Below, piece after piece: positions 1 to 6,742 of a DNA stretch of 62,676 bases (the first letter of the stretch is position 1; each line of letters starts with the position of its first letter). The position numbers and the translations under genes are program-made. This stretch comes from CAYJBH01 sp964370825 (GTDB taxonomy: Bacteria; Bacillota; Clostridia; Oscillospirales; Ruminococcaceae), in contig CAYJKY010000017.1 of NCBI GenBank assembly GCA_964370825.1, forward strand, positions 1 to 62,676, written 5' to 3'. The notes beneath the pieces were generated by a model. It was not told where the DNA came from. It saw only the letters and a program-made list of their open reading frames with translations, and did no database searches.

Positions 1-54
1 AGCATGCGGCTGTTAACCGCAGGGTCGTTGGTTCAAGTCCAACAGGGGGAGCCA
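1..54 (+). tRNA. tRNA-Asn (GTT), 3' part only
   Basis: The window begins inside this tRNA. The 3' part of the anticodon arm reads GCGGCTGTTAACCGC, which gives anticodon GTT (Asn). It is followed by a perfect T-arm (GTTGG-TTCAAGT-CCAAC), the acceptor 3' strand and an encoded CCA at 52-54. The 5' half lies outside the window. The gene marks the left edge of an AT-rich accessory stretch that runs to the next tRNA genes at 6.47 kb. Confidence 0.9.
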
Positions 55-59
55 TACAT

Positions 60-100
60 AATCCGAACGATATCTTCTACGCTGGAGATGGGTTCGGATT
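60..100 (+). terminator. Possible terminator or processing hairpin after tRNA-Asn
   Basis: AATCCGAAC (60-68) can pair with GTTCGGATT (92-100), and the loop contains a smaller internal stem. No clean T-run follows, only ATTACTATATT, so it may be a weak terminator or a processing signal. Confidence 0.4.
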
Positions 101-141
101 ATTACTATATTCGGTAAAAGAGTTAACGATGTAATCTTTAC

Positions 142-170
142 TTGACAAAAATAAATATCAATGCTATAAT
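142..170 (+). promoter_or_regulatory. argS leader promoter
   Basis: A perfect -35 TTGACA (142-147), a 17-bp spacer and a perfect -10 TATAAT (165-170) predict a start near 177. That is just upstream of the ribosome site of the leader peptide, about 195 bp before argS. Confidence 0.88.
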
Positions 171-194
171 CTCTGAAAGAATAGGGGTAAATAT

Positions 195-236
195 ATGATC
201 TTAGTATGCTCACTTAACAATCGACGTCGACTCTAA
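195..236 (+). CDS. Arginine-rich leader peptide of argS
   Basis: A 13-codon ORF starting at ATG 195, with an AGGGG ribosome site at 183-187 (7-nt spacing), encodes MILVCSLNNRRRL and stops at TAA 234-236. Codons 10-12 are three consecutive arginine codons (CGA CGT CGA, 222-230). The ORF begins about 18 nt after the predicted start of a strong promoter and lies directly upstream of alternative hairpins, a terminator and argS. By analogy with known leader-peptide attenuators (trp, his, pheST), ribosome stalling at these codons would report charged tRNA-Arg. The peptide itself probably has no function. It is too short for conventional gene calling; the placement and the codon run are the evidence. 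Confidence 0.78.
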   Translation: MILVCSLNNRRRL

Positions 237-356
237 GCTTGTATCTTATAAAGGTACAGGCTGAATTTGCTTTGTGCCTTTAAGTGAAAGATATAATTTT
301 CGTTTATATATTTTAACACTGCTAAGGCATATAGCCATAGTGGTGTTTTTATTTTT
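236..356 (+). promoter_or_regulatory. Transcription attenuator upstream of argS
   Basis: Several mutually exclusive pairings are visible. (i) 236-243 with 255-262, 8 bp with one G-U. (ii) 250-257 with 274-281, 8 bp. (iii) 276-286 with 317-328, about 10 bp with a bulge and a small internal loop. (iv) A terminator, 315-328 with 334-347, followed by TTTATTTTT. A ribosome stalled on the Arg codons (222-230) would leave 236-243 free to form (i), block (ii), free 276-286 to form the antiterminator (iii) and permit argS transcription. A ribosome reaching the stop codon (234-236) would cover 236-243, let (ii) form and so allow the terminator. The pairings were read by eye and no folding energies were computed. 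Confidence 0.7.
315..356 (+). terminator. Intrinsic terminator of the argS attenuator
   Basis: A 14-position stem, 315-328 with 334-347, contains one A-A mismatch and two wobble pairs, with a 5-nt loop (ATATA). A T-rich tail follows (TTTATTTTT). It sits 15 nt before the argS start codon, so reading into argS requires antitermination. Confidence 0.8.
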
Positions 357-370
357 GAAAGGAAGTTTAT

Positions 371-2095
371 ATGGAGACAGTAATTAACATTTTATCGAAG
401 AAATTTTCACAGGCATTTTTATCATCTGGATACAAGAAAGAACTTGGTGTAGTTCAGCTTTCAGATAGACCGGATTTATGTCAATTCCAATGCAATGGTG
501 CATTTGCCGCAGCAAAGGAATACAAAAAATCACCTAAAATAATTGGTGAGGAAATTATATCGTTTTTAGAAAAGGATGATTTAATAGAAAGTATTTCTTT
601 AGTAGGTGCAGGGTTTATCAATTTTGGTATTAATGATAGCTTTTTAATTAATTATTGCAATGAAATATTTATAGATGAAAATTACGGAATAAATCAAAAT
701 AGCGATGAAACAATATTTTTAGACTATGGTGGACCAAATGTAGCAAAGCCACTTCACATAGGACATTTGCGTTCAGCGGTTATAGGTGAATCATTAAAAA
801 GAATTGCAAAATCAACCGGAAGAATAACAATAAGTGATGTTCACCTAGGCGATTGGGGGCTTCAAATTGGCTTAGTCATTGCAGAATTAGAGGAGAGGTT
901 TGGAGAAAATTTTGAAGATATTAGCCTTACCGAAGATGAATTAAACAGTATATACCCATATGCAAGCAATAAAAGCAAATCAGACCTTGAATTTAAGGAC
1001 AAAGCTAAAAATGTAACTGCATTACTACAAAACTACCATCCAAAATATATCGAAATTTGGAAAAAGATTATGGCTATATCATTAGCCGGCATTAAAGAGA
1101 GCTATAAGCAGCTAAATGTTTCATTTGACTTATGGTATGGTGAGAGTGATGCAGAAAAATATGTTTCTGCATTAATAACTTTGCTTCAAGAAAAAGATTT
1201 ACTTATAGAAAGCATGGGTGCAATGGTTGTCAATGTTTCAGAGGCAGATGACAATACTGATATTCCACCGGTAATAATAAAAAAATCTGACAATTCAAAT
1301 ATATATGCAACTACAGATTTAGCGACAATAATTCAAAGAAAAAACGAATACAATCCAAGTGAAATTTGGTATATAGTAGATAACAGACAATCCATGCATT
1401 TTACACAGGTGTTTAGATGTGCATGCAAAGCTGATATCGTACAAAATGAAAATACGCTAATGCATTTAGGCTTTGGCACTATGAATGGAACTGACGGAAA
1501 GCCCTATAAAACTCGTGATGGCGGTGTTATGAGACTATCGGATTTTTATAATTTAGTATATGATAACGTTTATAGGAAGGTAGAAAAATCAAAGTTTAGC
1601 ATAGCGCTAAACAAGCAAGAAGTAGCCCAAAAAATAACTGTAGCTACAATTAAGTTTGGAGATTTAATTAATCACAGAACAAAAGATTATATCTTTGATT
1701 TAGAGAAATTTACTGCATCAGAGGGTAAAACAGGGAGCTTTTTACTTTATACAATAGCTCGTATTAATTCAATTTTAAGTAAATTCGATAATCAAGAATT
1801 TGTGATTGAAGATCACCATACTGTTTATACTATATCAGAGAGAAATTTATTACTAAAATTAGCACTGTCTAATGAAGTAGTCTTGAACGCATATAAAGAT
1901 AAAGCTCCTAATTATATTTGTGAAGACGCATATCAAATATCTTCAGCATTCTCGAAATTTTATTATGAGAACCATATAGTAAATGAAAATGATTCATCCA
2001 AAAAGTCAGCATGGCTAAATATTTGCAAATTAACAAAACATATATTAACCCATTATTTATATCTGCTTGGAATTGAAACAGTAGAGCTAATGTAG
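371..2095 (+). CDS. argS: Arginyl-tRNA synthetase
   Basis: Cytoplasmic class I synthetase that charges tRNA-Arg. The 574-aa protein has the N-terminal additional domain, the HIGH motif at residues 129-132 (PLHIGHLRSAVIGE context), a KMSKS-equivalent region (GKPYKTRDGG), and a C-terminal DALR-type helical anticodon-binding domain ending in LGIETVELM. The length is normal for ArgRS. The start is ATG 371 behind GAAAGGAAG. The coding sequence is clearly AT-richer than the genes after 6.7 kb and leads an accessory block, so horizontal origin or a second argS copy elsewhere is possible but cannot be judged here. Expression appears to be controlled by the Arg leader-peptide attenuator immediately upstream. 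Confidence 0.96.
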   Translation: METVINILSKKFSQAFLSSGYKKELGVVQLSDRPDLCQFQCNGAFAAAKEYKKSPKIIGEEIISFLEKDDLIESISLVGAGFINFGINDSFLINYCNEIFIDENYGINQNSDETIFLDYGGPNVAKPLHIGHLRSAVIGESLKRIAKSTGRITISDVHLGDWGLQIGLVIAELEERFGENFEDISLTEDELNSIYPYASNKSKSDLEFKDKAKNVTALLQNYHPKYIEIWKKIMAISLAGIKESYKQLNVSFDLWYGESDAEKYVSALITLLQEKDLLIESMGAMVVNVSEADDNTDIPPVIIKKSDNSNIYATTDLATIIQRKNEYNPSEIWYIVDNRQSMHFTQVFRCACKADIVQNENTLMHLGFGTMNGTDGKPYKTRDGGVMRLSDFYNLVYDNVYRKVEKSKFSIALNKQEVAQKITVATIKFGDLINHRTKDYIFDLEKFTASEGKTGSFLLYTIARINSILSKFDNQEFVIEDHHTVYTISERNLLLKLALSNEVVLNAYKDKAPNYICEDAYQISSAFSKFYYENHIVNENDSSKKSAWLNICKLTKHILTHYLYLLGIETVELM

Positions 2096-2489
2096 TTATC
2101 TTTTCGCCTCTAAACCCTCAAAATATGTATTGAAATTGCAGGCTGCAAACTTGGTTGTTGTTTAGCCACTGCACCGTAAATAGTGCTGATTTGCAACGAA
2201 AAACTACATTTTTGCTTAGTAAAGAGGCGAGTGTATTTTCTCATATACAATTTCAAGGTGTGAAAAATACATTGATTTTTATATTATATCGGGTACAATA
2301 TAGTTAAACCGATTTGAGAACGTAATCCACCCCGATAGTCAATCTGTTTATCGAGATGTGTTTTGCCCCAAGGTTCCCTGTCGGTACCAAGATGAAAGAA
2401 ACACTTTTTCAGATGGTGATAGGTGAGGAAATGGATATATGTAGGCGAGATCGAAGCAAGAGTAGTTATATTTGATTGGAGGACATTTT
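2096..2489. other. 394-bp non-coding stretch between argS and the AAA ATPase
   Basis: No convincing gene. It holds short complementary segments (TCGCCTCT 2104-2111 with AGAGGCGA 2223-2230; TTGAAATTG near 2130 with CAATTTCAA near 2247) that cross rather than nest, and the first copy of a 48-bp repeat at 2385-2432. One frame through that repeat reads MKETLFQMVIGEEMD and then stops at 2474, which suggests a decayed coding remnant. Confidence 0.5.
2385..2432 (+). repeat. 48-bp direct repeat, copy 1
   Basis: From TACCAAGATGAAAG to GTGAGGAAAT this matches 3417-3463, apart from one extra T and an AG/GA swap. It lies about 58 bp upstream of the AAA ATPase start. Confidence 0.85.
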
Positions 2490-3338
2490 GTGAAGTATTT
2501 ATCCTATTTTATTTTTCCAAATAAAGATATACAAGATGATTATTTATTTGATAGAGGAATTAATTTTTCATACTACCCATTTAGAGTATTATCGAAAAAT
2601 CAGCTTGAAAGAATTGAGTTAGAAGATATTACTATTCTTTATGGTGGTAATGGGTCGGGGAAATCCACTGCACTGAATGTTGTTGCAGAAAAACTCAAGG
2701 TAAATAGAGATTCAATGTTTAACAAGACAATTTACTTTGACGATTTTGTTAATATGTGTAAAATAGATTATTTAGAAGATATTCCCAAAAGCAGTAGAAT
2801 AGTAACCAGTGATGATGTTTTTGATTTTATGCTTGATATAAGAAGTTTAAACGAGGGTGTTACAGGAAGAAGAAAAGAAGTGCAAGATGAGTTTTTGAAA
2901 GCTAAATATTCTGATTTTAAGCTTAAGACAATGTCAGATTATGATGAACTTAAGAAAGTGACCATGGCACGCACTAAATCGCAAACAAAGTATGTTAACA
3001 GTGAAGTAATGAAGACTATTGAAACACGCTCCAACGGTGAAAATGCTTTTAAGTATTTTATAGAAAAAGTTGAGGAAAATGGATTTTATATATTAGATGA
3101 ACCGGAAAACAGCCTTTCTCCGCAAATGCAGATAGAATTAAAATCATACATAGAAAATTCTGCAAGATTTTTTGGATGCCAATTTCTAATATCAACCCAT
3201 TCACCTTTTCTTTTATCGATAAAAAATTCAAGGATATATGATCTTGATGCAAGTCCTGTTCGTGTTCGAAAATGGACAGAACTTGAAAATGTTAAAATAT
3301 ATTATGATTTTTTTATGAATCTACGTGAGGAATTTTAG
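2490..3338 (+). CDS. AAA family ATPase (ABC/SMC-like P-loop)
   Basis: A 282-aa protein starting at GTG 2490 behind TTGGAGG; an in-frame TTG at 2472 lies before the ribosome site and is unlikely. Walker A is GGNGSGKS at residues 52-59. A degenerate signature RSNGE lies at 180-184, Walker B (YILDEPE) at 200-206 and a switch-His motif (STHSP) at 235-239. This is the architecture of small AAA_21-type ATPases seen in defence islands and in stand-alone housekeeping roles. No partner nuclease or toxin gene is adjacent, so no defence function is claimed. Near-identical 48-bp repeats flank it, and the gene is AT-rich like its neighbours. Confidence 0.88.
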   Translation: MKYLSYFIFPNKDIQDDYLFDRGINFSYYPFRVLSKNQLERIELEDITILYGGNGSGKSTALNVVAEKLKVNRDSMFNKTIYFDDFVNMCKIDYLEDIPKSSRIVTSDDVFDFMLDIRSLNEGVTGRRKEVQDEFLKAKYSDFKLKTMSDYDELKKVTMARTKSQTKYVNSEVMKTIETRSNGENAFKYFIEKVEENGFYILDEPENSLSPQMQIELKSYIENSARFFGCQFLISTHSPFLLSIKNSRIYDLDASPVRVRKWTELENVKIYYDFFMNLREEF

Positions 3339-3416
3339 AGCTGTAAAATTTACTTTATGAACACATCCTTCCATATATCAAAATGGCAGAAGCATTAGGG
3401 TTAAAAGCTGGTACAA

Positions 3417-3463
3417 TACCAAGATGAAAGAAACACTTTTCAGATGGTGATGAGTGAGGAAAT
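3417..3463 (+). repeat. 48-bp direct repeat, copy 2 (47 bp)
   Basis: Near-identical to 2385-2432, with one T deleted in the T-run. It lies 35 bp upstream of the GNAT start. Just before it (3359-3424) one frame reads EHILPYIKMAEALGLKAGTI and stops, which looks like the tail of a lost gene that I cannot identify. Confidence 0.85.
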
Positions 3464-3497
3464 AAGACTGAATTTACAAATATAGTTGGAGGTGAAA

Positions 3498-3926
3498 ATG
3501 CGGATAAGAAAAATGGTTGTTGATGATTATGATAGTGTTTATAGTCTATGGCTAAACACCCCCGGAATGGGTCTGAACGATATTGATGACTCAAGGGAAG
3601 GTATAAGCAAATACCTGCTTAGAAATCCGAACACATGCTTTGTTGCAGAGGATGAAAACGAAATAATTGGAGTGATTTTGTCTGGACATGACGGACGCAG
3701 AGGCGTAATTCATCATACAGCGGTATCTCAAGAACATCAACGTCAAAGTGTTGGTGGAAAATTACTGGACAATGCAATTGAAGCATTAAAAAATGAAGGG
3801 ATTAACAAAGTTTTACTTGTAGTCTTTGAGAAAAATGAAAAAGGAAACATGTTTTGGGAAAAGCAAGGCTTTACAAAAAGAAATGATTTAGTATATCGTA
3901 ACAAAGCCATTTCTGAGAGTGTGTAA
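3498..3926 (+). CDS. GNAT family N-acetyltransferase
   Basis: A 142-aa single-domain acetyltransferase that transfers an acetyl group from acetyl-CoA to an unknown amine. It shows the beta4-alpha3 acetyl-CoA region (HTAVSQEHQRQSVGGKLLD) and the C-terminal FWEKQGFTKRND strand. The start is ATG 3498 behind GGAGG. The usual pyrophosphate loop Q/RxxGxG/A is here QRQSVGGK, an acceptable variant. Its stop overlaps the 5' region of the next gene, so the two are probably co-transcribed. Confidence 0.9.
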   Translation: MRIRKMVVDDYDSVYSLWLNTPGMGLNDIDDSREGISKYLLRNPNTCFVAEDENEIIGVILSGHDGRRGVIHHTAVSQEHQRQSVGGKLLDNAIEALKNEGINKVLLVVFEKNEKGNMFWEKQGFTKRNDLVYRNKAISESV

Positions 3927-3927
3927 A

Positions 3928-4413
3928 ATGATAACAAATGACATATTAACCGCTTGTGAAAAACTTCCAACCGAGGTGGAGCGCAACGCTTTAGCCTTCA
4001 TTGATTTTTTATTTACAAATGAAGTGATGTTTGTAAGAGGAGGCGGATATTGGGAAAATCAAAACTACTATTTTGTGAAATACAAAAATGAACATCTCTG
4101 TTTTATCTTAATAAACGGCACAGGCACCGAAGAAAAATTTGCACCATTTACTGTTTGGAGCGACGATAGTGGAAGTAAGTGGTATGAAAATGCTGATTTG
4201 GATGATGAGATTAAGAGTATTGCTTGGGAGAATGTAGATATTTGTGGGAACTGTGGTTCCTGCGGTGGTGGCAAACGTAAAATCATCTTTGGTAAAGAGA
4301 TTGAAAATGTTTGCTGCACTACATTTAGATTTGTTAACCCTAAGATTAATGAATTTGAGTGTCTAAAAAAGTTGATTCAACTTAGAAAAAACGATATAAA
4401 TAAGCAGAAATAA
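3928..4413 (+). CDS. Hypothetical protein with a CGNCGSCGGG metal-binding-like motif
   Basis: 161 aa from ATG 3928; a GTG at 3919 overlaps the preceding stop codon and is less likely. The N-terminal half is alpha/beta with aromatic residues and a WSDDSGSKWY segment. The middle has the cluster CGNCGSCGGG followed by basic residues, and two further cysteines (VCCTTF) come later, which suggests a bound metal. I do not recognise the family well enough to assign a role. It is likely translationally coupled to the preceding acetyltransferase. Confidence 0.75.
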   Translation: MITNDILTACEKLPTEVERNALAFIDFLFTNEVMFVRGGGYWENQNYYFVKYKNEHLCFILINGTGTEEKFAPFTVWSDDSGSKWYENADLDDEIKSIAWENVDICGNCGSCGGGKRKIIFGKEIENVCCTTFRFVNPKINEFECLKKLIQLRKNDINKQK

Positions 4414-4432
4414 AATCCGAAAGGAGCATAAA

Positions 4433-4801
4433 ATGAACTACCCTAAAATGATTATATTCGATTATGGCGAAACCTTACTTACAGAGGAAAATGCTGTCGG
4501 TTTTATTCATATAGGGTATCGTGGAAGCAATGTTGCTTGGATTGAGGATATTTATGTTGATATAAGTTATAGAAATCAAGGGATTGCATCAAAAGCCATA
4601 GAGCTTGCTGAAGAAATGGTTAGAAAGAATCCAAATTATACTGCTATTTGTTTAGATGTAGCACCACGAAACGAATTAGCACTGAAATTATATCATAAAT
4701 TAGGGTTTGATGCAGTTAGCATTATCACAGTCCGTAAGGAATTTAATGAAAATAAAATGGATAAGCAAACAGATATATTCGGACATAAATTTAATTATTA
4801 A
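4433..4801 (+). pseudogene. Chimeric remnant: HAD-hydrolase start joined to a GNAT C-terminus
   Basis: A 122-aa ORF behind AAAGGAGC. Residues 1-16 (MNYPKMIIFDYGETLL) are a typical HAD-hydrolase N-terminus, including the first DxG-type motif. From about residue 21 the sequence becomes the C-terminal half of a GNAT acetyltransferase (VAWIEDIYVD, YRNQGIASKAIELAEE acetyl-CoA loop, LYHKLGFDAV). The rest of the HAD domain and the GNAT N-terminus are missing. The frame is open across the junction, so a protein could be made, but neither fold would be complete. An in-frame deletion between neighbouring genes is the simplest explanation. Confidence 0.65.
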
Positions 4802-4930
4802 AATACTAATTGAACTTAACAAAAGTATATAGATTAAAATTTTGCATTGGTTGAAAACACAACCCAACTCAACTATACAGTTATACAAATTTATTATCTG
4901 TTATGTTACAATAAGGTTGAGGTGATAATT

Positions 4931-5770
4931 ATGAAAGAGATAATCGGTTCAAATATTGCAAGATATAGAAAAGAGAAGAATCTAACACAGGAAGAACTCG
5001 CAAAAAAACTTAGCATAAGCACTCAAGCCGTGAGCAAATGGGAAAACGCACAGACCGCTCCGGATATAACATTGCTACCGATAATTGCATCTATTTTAGA
5101 GGTGAGTGTTGACAGTATTATGGGGTACTCGCATAACTTTGATACCCGGTCATACTACGAAAAATCATATCAAAAAGACGAATACTTTTGGGGAGTTAAC
5201 CCATCTAAAATGTGTCTGAAAATTTTAGAACTCGCTCCACCGATAAAGTCTTTATCGCTTTTAGATATCGGTTGTGGAGAGGGTAAAGACGCAGTGTTTT
5301 TTGCACGTCTTGGCTACAAAGTCAGTGCTTTTGATATATCGGAAGCAGGTCTTGAAAAAGCAAAACGTCTTGCAGAAAATGCTAATGTTAATATTGATAT
5401 TTTTAAAGCAGATATGTGTGATTTTAGATTGGAAAAAAAGTATGACATACTCTATTCAAGCGGAACTTTGCACTATATAAAACCAGAACTTAGAGCAGAT
5501 GTGATAAATAACTATAAAGACTTTACCGTCGATAATGGAATTAACGCTTTTCAAACTTTTGTAGAAAAACCTTTTATTGAGCAAATCGACAAAAATAATC
5601 ATCACAGGTTTCACTGGAAATCCGGCGAGCTGTTCACATTCTATCACGACTGGCTTATAGAAGAATGTAGCGAATACATTTTCGACTGCAACTCTTCAGG
5701 AGCTCAGCATAAGCACGCTTCAAACAAAATTTTTGCAAGAAAAATCAGCAGGCTTGTAGGTGTAGTTTGA
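4931..5770 (+). CDS. XRE-type HTH fused to SAM-dependent methyltransferase (TehB-like)
   Basis: 279 aa from ATG 4931 behind GAGGTG; an upstream TTG (4847) would add an unsupported extension. Residues 1-62 are a Cro/CI-type helix-turn-helix (LTQEELAKKLSISTQAVSKW). Residues about 75-270 are a class I methyltransferase with motif I LLDIGCGEGKD (110-120), and the overall layout resembles TehB-like enzymes. The HTH suggests DNA binding coupled to a SAM-dependent reaction; the substrate is unknown. Tellurite-type detoxification is only a family association. It lies in the AT-rich accessory block. Confidence 0.88.
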   Translation: MKEIIGSNIARYRKEKNLTQEELAKKLSISTQAVSKWENAQTAPDITLLPIIASILEVSVDSIMGYSHNFDTRSYYEKSYQKDEYFWGVNPSKMCLKILELAPPIKSLSLLDIGCGEGKDAVFFARLGYKVSAFDISEAGLEKAKRLAENANVNIDIFKADMCDFRLEKKYDILYSSGTLHYIKPELRADVINNYKDFTVDNGINAFQTFVEKPFIEQIDKNNHHRFHWKSGELFTFYHDWLIEECSEYIFDCNSSGAQHKHASNKIFARKISRLVGVV

Positions 5771-5814
5771 AAATGAATTTTCAAACATTTTGCTAAGAAA
5801 GGACAGTTATTTCT

Positions 5815-6333
5815 ATGGAAGTGTGGGACATCTATAATATAGACAGAGAAAAAATTGGAAAAACCATGACACGTGGCAGTAAGTTTAACGCTGGCGAATA
5901 TCACATGATAGTTAGTATTTGCATCTTTAATTCAAGGGGTGAAATGCTAATCCAACAAAGACAAGGTTGTAAATCACGTTGGGCAAATCTTTGGGACTTA
6001 ACAGCAGGAGGGAGTGCCCTTGCCGGGGAAATAAGCAGAGAGGCTGCCCGACGAGAGCTCAAAGAAGAACTCGGGATAGATATTGATTTTAAAAACATCA
6101 AACCACATATAACTAAATACTATCCCACCAGTTTTATGGATATGTATTTGATATGCAAAGACATAGATATAAGCGAGATAACTATGCAATATGAAGAAGT
6201 ACAAGCGGTTAAATGGGCGAGCATTGACGAAGTTATGATTATGCAGGATAAAGGCGAATTTCTGCCCCATCACAAAATTTTATTACAGTTACTATTTGAC
6301 TTCAAAACCCATTGTTTTAATTTAAAGGGATAG
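5815..6333 (+). CDS. Nudix hydrolase
   Basis: A 172-aa hydrolase of nucleoside-diphosphate-linked substrates. The Nudix box is complete: G66-x5-E72-x7-R80-E81-x2-E84-E85-x-G87. The N-terminal WDIYNIDRE and the LIQQRQ, NLWDLTAGG features resemble the isopentenyl-diphosphate-isomerase-like/YfcD group. The start is ATG 5815 behind AAAGGACAG. It is the last gene of the AT-rich block, and no tRNA-side direct repeat marking an insertion end was found. Confidence 0.92.
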   Translation: MEVWDIYNIDREKIGKTMTRGSKFNAGEYHMIVSICIFNSRGEMLIQQRQGCKSRWANLWDLTAGGSALAGEISREAARRELKEELGIDIDFKNIKPHITKYYPTSFMDMYLICKDIDISEITMQYEEVQAVKWASIDEVMIMQDKGEFLPHHKILLQLLFDFKTHCFNLKG

Positions 6334-6424
6334 TTATACAAATGCTTACATAGACTACACCGAACATGCCTTACGAAACAATAATGCAAATAAATGAGTT
6401 TGCGTATTTTTATAGTGAAATATA

Positions 6425-6453
6425 TTGACAAAACTAATAGTCTGTGTTATTAT
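6425..6453 (+). promoter_or_regulatory. Promoter of the tRNA-Glu/tRNA-Met operon
   Basis: TTGACA (6425-6430), a 17-bp spacer and TATTAT (6448-6453) predict a start near 6460, about 12 bp before tRNA-Glu. Confidence 0.8.
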
Positions 6454-6471
6454 ATTAAAGCGTCATAACAT

Positions 6472-6546
6472 GGCCCGTTGGTCAAGCGGTCAAGACGGCG
6501 GCCTCTCACGCCGCAAACACGAGTTCGATTCTCGTACGGGTCACCA
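6472..6546 (+). tRNA. tRNA-Glu (CTC)
   Basis: A complete cloverleaf: acceptor GGCCCGT/ACGGGTC (one G-U), anticodon arm GCGGC-CTCTCAC-GCCGC with anticodon CTC, perfect T-stem ACGAG/CTCGT, and encoded CCA at 6544-6546. It is probably co-transcribed with the following tRNA-Met. Confidence 0.95.
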
Positions 6547-6554
6547 CGCATTAC

Positions 6555-6631
6555 GGGCCTTTAGCTCAGTTGGTTAGAGCAACCGGCTCATAACCGGTCG
6601 GTCCTGGGTTCAAGTCCCCGAAGGTCCACCA
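6555..6631 (+). tRNA. tRNA-Met (CAT), elongator type
   Basis: Acceptor GGGCCTT/AAGGTCC, D-arm AGCTCAGTTGGTTAGAGC, anticodon arm ACCGG-CTCATAA-CCGGT with anticodon CAT, and encoded CCA at 6629-6631. It resembles elongator tRNA-Met; a lysidine-modified Ile tRNA is less likely. The T-stem CTGGG/CCCCG has one T-C mismatch where most relatives have T-A. Confidence 0.93.
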
Positions 6632-6664
6632 AAAAATCCTCGTAGCTTGCTATGAGGATTTTTA
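6632..6664 (+). terminator. Terminator of the tRNA operon
   Basis: AAAAATCCTC (6632-6641) pairs with GAGGATTTTT (6654-6663). An inner GTAG/CTAT stem extends it, and the 3' arm itself ends in T residues. It begins immediately after the tRNA-Met CCA. Confidence 0.88.
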
Positions 6665-6742
6665 CTTATTGCCTTTTCAACCCTGTTATAACAGGTTATT
6701 CACTTTTAATTATAAAAATTTCTGAAAGGAATTATTGTAAAT

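Noticed and set aside
2472..3338. Defence-island reading of the AAA ATPase and its neighbours
   Set aside because: There is no nuclease, reverse transcriptase, toxin or effector gene beside it; the neighbours are common acetyltransferases and a Nudix enzyme.
55..6471. Integrative element with att sites at the flanking tRNA genes
   Set aside because: The tRNA-Asn 3' end is not duplicated near 6.3-6.5 kb and no integrase gene lies between, so only a general accessory block is supported.
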